Shown piece by piece: positions 61,233-64,000 of a DNA stretch of 64,000 nucleotides. Every line of letters starts with the position of its first letter. The stretch's first letter is position 1. The DNA is taken from positions 1 through 64,000 of the forward strand of contig NZ_VMHE01000010.1 of assembly GCF_007559425.1 (NCBI RefSeq), written 5' to 3'. This DNA is from Allobacillus salarius. GTDB lineage: Bacteria > Bacillota > Bacilli > Bacillales > Alkalibacillaceae. The notes under the pieces are model-generated. The model worked only from the letters and a program-made list of their open reading frames with translations, made no database searches and had not been told where the DNA came from. Position numbers and translations under genes: made by a program.

Positions 61233-62033
61233 ATGGACAACTTTGAAAAAAGCAATCTAATTGATGAAGCAAAAAGAATAATATTTAAAGCAAGTGAGCA
61301 AATAAAAAGTCATATGCAACGTCCTTATGAAATTAATACAAAGCAAGATCGAAAAGATTTAGTTACAGAAATTGATGAGAGTACAGAGAAATTTATTATC
61401 GAAAAAATCCGTAGTTCTTTTCCAGATCATAAAATTATGGCGGAAGAGGGAACTGGTGATGACGTGACTTCTTTAGACGGGACCGTATGGATTATAGATC
61501 CGATTGATGGAACGATGAACTTTATCCACCAAAAACGATTCTTTGCGATATCTATTGGTGTTTATCATAATGGTGAAGGTATCGTCGGACTGATCTACGA
61601 TGTGATGGACGATACACTATACGAAGGCGTCAAGGGCGAGGGTGCGTATAAAAATGGTAAGAAACTTCCTGAGCTAACGAAAGAAAAAGAACTAAAAGAT
61701 ACGTTAATAGGAATTAATAGTTTTTGGTCTGTACCAAATAGACGCTTAAATGAAGAGAAAATTCATCAGTTGATTCGGGATGTTAGAGGTACACGTTCAT
61801 ACGGTTCAGCTGCTCTAGAATTCGCTTATATTGCAGAAGGCATTATTGATGCGTATATAACGATGCGTCTTTCTCCTTGGGATATAGCCGCCGGGCTGAT
61901 CATCATTAACGAAGTTGGAGGTAAAGCAACTCGCGTAAATGGGGAACCGCTTGATCTTTTAAAAGAGAACTCTGTATTAGCAGCCAATGAGGTTGTTCAT
62001 AGTAGATATATTCATTATATCGAAGAGAAATAA
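61233..62033 (+). CDS. suhB: Inositol monophosphatase family protein (YktC/SuhB)
   Basis: A 266-residue lithium-sensitive-type magnesium phosphatase. Metal motifs: KIMAEEGTGDD, VWIIDPIDGTMNF and the C-terminal LSPWDIAAGLIIINEVGG. It dephosphorylates inositol-1-phosphate or related sugar phosphates; B. subtilis YktC is its counterpart in the same place. AAGGAGC precedes the ATG. Followed by a bidirectional terminator. Confidence 0.92.
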   Translation: MDNFEKSNLIDEAKRIIFKASEQIKSHMQRPYEINTKQDRKDLVTEIDESTEKFIIEKIRSSFPDHKIMAEEGTGDDVTSLDGTVWIIDPIDGTMNFIHQKRFFAISIGVYHNGEGIVGLIYDVMDDTLYEGVKGEGAYKNGKKLPELTKEKELKDTLIGINSFWSVPNRRLNEEKIHQLIRDVRGTRSYGSAALEFAYIAEGIIDAYITMRLSPWDIAAGLIIINEVGGKATRVNGEPLDLLKENSVLAANEVVHSRYIHYIEEK

Positions 62034-62061
62034 TGTGGTTAGTTATATATTATTAAAAATT

Positions 62062-62105
62062 ATTGGCTGCACAATCGCTTCTTGTTTTGCGATGTGCAGC
62101 CAATA
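62062..62105. terminator. Bidirectional terminator suhB / ylaF
   Basis: ATTGGCTGCACAaTCGC pairs with GCGAtGTGCAGCCAAT around a ten-base loop. Confidence 0.85.
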
Positions 62106-62126
62106 CAACGTAATTTATAATAAACT

Positions 62127-62309
62127 TTATCTTTTGATTGAAGCGTAATGTTTCTTTTTGTAGCGTAAGCCAAAGACCATTACAGCCATTCCTCCGAAAA
62201 AGAAGGCGAACACCAACCAAAAGTTTTGAAAGCTTATTGCGACTGCTGTTGCCAAGAACAAACTGACAACTAATACGGCCAATAAGGCCATTTTTATTTC
62301 AAACTTCAT
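62127..62309 (-). CDS. ylaF: DUF5325 membrane protein (YlaF)
   Basis: A 60-residue protein with two transmembrane helices (about 7-27 and 31-49) and a basic C-terminus LRYKKKHYASIKR. It matches the DUF5325/YlaF family in size, layout and place before ylaH. In B. subtilis typA separates ylaF from ylaH; here only 120 bases do. Confidence 0.85.
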   Translation of the reverse strand: MKFEIKMALLAVLVVSLFLATAVAISFQNFWLVFAFFFGGMAVMVFGLRYKKKHYASIKR

Positions 62310-62429
62310 AATTATTCAACTCCCGAAAATAATAAATTCACGATTTTGTGATGTTTTTTACGTTTTCATAATAGAAAAAAACAAATTGATTTAGTATGAT
62401 TGTATTGGACACGATAGGAGGTTAACCCC

Positions 62430-62765
62430 ATGGATAAAACGGTTTCCCAACAATTTAGCTTTAGCCCAGTCGAGCGTTACTTTTTAATCGACGTCGGTGG
62501 AAATCTCGGGTTTTGGCTATTGTTTTTTGCTATATTTTACTTAGCAGTAATTACGTATAAACTCGGTTTCGCAAAAGAACTACCATTATTGAAGTCAATC
62601 ATTGTGTACATAATGTTATTTATTGGTTGTTTTGTGTTAGCGATTTTTGCTATATTTGCTCTACCAATTGCCGAAGTGCTTATTGTGATTGCTCTCGTGC
62701 TAGGAATTTATCGCTTTCGATTATATCGCGAACGAAAAGAGCGAAATCATCCTACTAATGAATAA
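62430..62765 (+). CDS. ylaH: YlaH-like membrane protein
   Basis: A 111-residue protein with FSPVERYFLIDVGGNLGFWL at its start and three hydrophobic helices (about 24-45, 58-78, 80-97), ending in a charged RERKERNHPTNE tail, as in the YlaH-like family of Bacillus. Role unknown. ATAGGAGGTTAA precedes the ATG. Convergent with ylaI. Confidence 0.88.
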   Translation: MDKTVSQQFSFSPVERYFLIDVGGNLGFWLLFFAIFYLAVITYKLGFAKELPLLKSIIVYIMLFIGCFVLAIFAIFALPIAEVLIVIALVLGIYRFRLYRERKERNHPTNE

Positions 62766-62767
62766 AG

Positions 62768-62799
62768 ACTGCTGCCGTCATTGGCGGCAGTTTTTATTT
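62768..62799. terminator. Terminator ylaH, overlapping the ylaI 3' end
   Basis: ACTGCtGCC pairs with GGCgGCAGT, followed by TTTTATTT; the T-tract reaches the stop codon of ylaI. Confidence 0.85.
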
Positions 62800-62994
62800 G
62801 TTATTATTAAAATCCGTCTGAATTGTTTCATGTGGTGTCGATTCTTGTGATTTTTGCTTAACTTTTTGAGTAATCCGCTGATCACAATCAGGACATAGGT
62901 AAGAGAGCTTTCTCTTTTTTTGCAACTCCTTCGCTAATAACGAAAAAGGCTCCAGAGTATCTACCCGATCACAAAGAATACATTTTACACGCAT
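62794..62994 (-). CDS. ylaI: YlaI-like zinc-ribbon protein
   Basis: A 66-residue protein with MRVKCILCDRVDTL and YLCPDCDQRITQKVK, two C-x2-C knuckles that should bind zinc, as in YlaI (DUF2197). I chose ATG 62994 with GAGGTGAG upstream; a GTG at 63003 falls within the ribosome binding site. Role unknown. Confidence 0.88.
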   Translation of the reverse strand: MRVKCILCDRVDTLEPFSLLAKELQKKRKLSYLCPDCDQRITQKVKQKSQESTPHETIQTDFNNNK

Positions 62995-63163
62995 TAATCT
63001 CACCTCAAATCCACTATATATTATATCATCAATAACACCCGATTTGGAATGATGAATAAAAATTGCTATTCAACAAAAATACGAAGACGAGGTTTGAAAA
63101 TGATTGGATAGGGAATTTATAAAATCATAAGTGTTATTGAACATAATGAGGAGGGGACTTACG

Positions 63164-63439
63164 ATGAAAAAAAGATTGTTAGCGGCACTTGGAGCCGGGG
63201 CAGTTGCATATGTAATGTCTGATGAAAATCGAAAACAAAAAGTGATGAAAAAAGTAGAAGGGTTAAAAAATAAATATTTCGGTGAAAAAGATCAAATTCC
63301 TGAGGTTGAATCAGGGAAACCAGATTTTCAAAATGTTGAAAACTCTAAAATGGTCGATGAAGGATCACAATTTGGCGTCCAGTACTACAATAAAGTGCAA
63401 GAAGGCGAAGATCCAACAAAACTTCCTACCCAACAATAA
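63164..63439 (+). CDS. Small protein of unknown function
   Basis: A 91-residue protein: KKRLLAALGAGAVAYVMSDE is a short hydrophobic N-terminal segment, followed by a basic helix RKQKVMKKVEGLKNKYFG and an acidic, probably disordered tail ending EGEDPTKLPTQQ. It may associate with membrane. I do not recognise it. GAGGAGGGGAC precedes ATG 63164; an upstream in-frame start lacks a site. Confidence 0.75.
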   Translation: MKKRLLAALGAGAVAYVMSDENRKQKVMKKVEGLKNKYFGEKDQIPEVESGKPDFQNVENSKMVDEGSQFGVQYYNKVQEGEDPTKLPTQQ

Positions 63440-63443
63440 TATT

Positions 63444-63479
63444 GAACTCCCTTGTCTATGATGGACAAGGGAGTTTCAT
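63444..63479. terminator. Bidirectional terminator before the YlaJ gene end
   Basis: AACTCCCTTGTC pairs with GGACAAGGGAGTT around tatgat, followed by TCATTATT. Confidence 0.85.
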
Positions 63480-63489
63480 TATTGACGCG

Positions 63490-64000
63490 TTATAGCGGCT
63501 GATTTTGCTCTTGTCGTTCCTGTTGAATGTCTTCGGTGTTTTCTTGGTTATTTTCATACTCTTCATCTTGATCTGTCTCACGCATCGGCATATCAGGGAT
63601 ATACCGTCCAATGACATTAGCGATTTCGTCTAAAATGACACTTCGTCCTTGGCCGTTTCGAATGGACTCGTTTATATTAGCAATTCGTTTCATTATATCT
63701 CCATCAGCCACAACGTACGCATAACGTCCATACGGGTCATGTTTAATAATCTCCGTTACCGCATGCTTGACAGAACCTGACTTACCACGATCTAAATCTT
63801 CATTGATGTCAATACCAACAATTGTATAATCACCAAAAACGAGGGCTCTAGCATTGTTTACATTTGGAACGCTATTGGCTAGTTGGACTAATCGTTCAGC
63901 TGCCTCTTGATTTGTATGTTCTTGCGTTGTCTGATGGTTCGTAGGATCATTTACACGTTGTAAGTCAGGGCTTGCATTATTTTCAGGCGAGTTAGCTTCT
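63490..64000 (-). CDS. ylaJ: YhcN/YlaJ-family sporulation lipoprotein, truncated by the window edge
   Basis: The last 170 codons of a gene whose start lies beyond the window. The visible part contains QEAAERLVQLANSVPNVNNA, ARALVFGDYTIVGIDINEDL, VKHAVTEIIKHDPYGRYAYV and ADGDIMKRIANI, which form the YhcN/YlaJ domain of spore-membrane lipoproteins (see LVQLANSVPNV and KHAVTEIIKHDPYG). The tail is Gln/Glu/Asn-rich. Its place after ylaI matches B. subtilis ylaJ. The signal peptide and lipobox cannot be seen here. Confidence 0.85.
   Translation of the reverse strand, partial: EANSPENNASPDLQRVNDPTNHQTTQEHTNQEAAERLVQLANSVPNVNNARALVFGDYTIVGIDINEDLDRGKSGSVKHAVTEIIKHDPYGRYAYVVADGDIMKRIANINESIRNGQGRSVILDEIANVIGRYIPDMPMRETDQDEEYENNQENTEDIQQERQEQNQPL

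Overview
The window looks like a chromosomal segment of a low-GC, endospore-forming, moderately salt-adapted Bacillaceae (Oceanobacillus/Virgibacillus/Halobacillus-like). The evidence is: A+T-rich intergenic DNA, Bacillus-type ribosome binding sites with frequent GTG/TTG starts, sporulation-linked families (YjcZ, a Spo0E-like phosphatase, YhcN/YlaJ), a BCCT solute transporter, an ectoine-hydrolase-like enzyme, and gene neighbourhoods that match the B. subtilis yku, ykn/ykq, pdh and ykt/yla segments. The first 75 bases are the 3' end of a group II intron very close to the Oceanobacillus iheyensis IIC intron as I remember it. No tRNA, rRNA, complete insertion sequence, prophage or CRISPR array was seen.

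Layout. 0-12.5 kb: an accessory stretch with a CRP/FNR-type regulator, DUF1445 and DUF421 proteins, a phosphoesterase, AbgT and sodium:amino acid symporters, a divergent HxlR/YceI pair sharing an operator-promoter, GDPD, an M20 dipeptidase, a CAP-domain lipoprotein, and two intergenic tandem arrays that both have a 52-bp period. 12.5-17 kb: a PucR-type regulator, a metal-ligand-deficient M24-fold hydrolase of the ectoine hydrolase type and a cystathionine gamma-synthase-family enzyme, probably a catabolic unit. 17-31 kb: TPP riboswitch plus thiT, glutathione peroxidase, a penicillin-acylase-family protein, a chemoreceptor, KtrD, a membrane-anchored protease operon and a cluster of tiny conserved proteins (DUF1659, DUF2922, YvrJ). 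31-45 kb: the yku-like block (signal peptidase, Spo0E-like protein, patA, sco, ykuE, fadH with a FadR box, darB, dapH, dapL, ykuT), a heterodimeric ABC exporter and ktrC. 45-55 kb: a GC-rich structured repeat element, rnjA-rpoY, def, ykyA and the pdhABCD operon. 55-64 kb: a BCCT transporter, a deacetylase lipoprotein, a membrane HTH protein, a nitronate monooxygenase-like gene with an attenuator-like leader, and the ykt/yla block without typA.

Themes. DarB (c-di-AMP sensor), KtrC and KtrD (potassium uptake), BCCT and MscS proteins together form an osmotic-homeostasis set. patA, dapH and dapL supply acetylated diaminopimelate-pathway steps. pdhABCD feeds acetyl-CoA, and fadH belongs to fatty-acid oxidation under FadR. 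Most genes end in strong hairpin terminators, several of which share a CGAACGAT/ATCGTTCG core.
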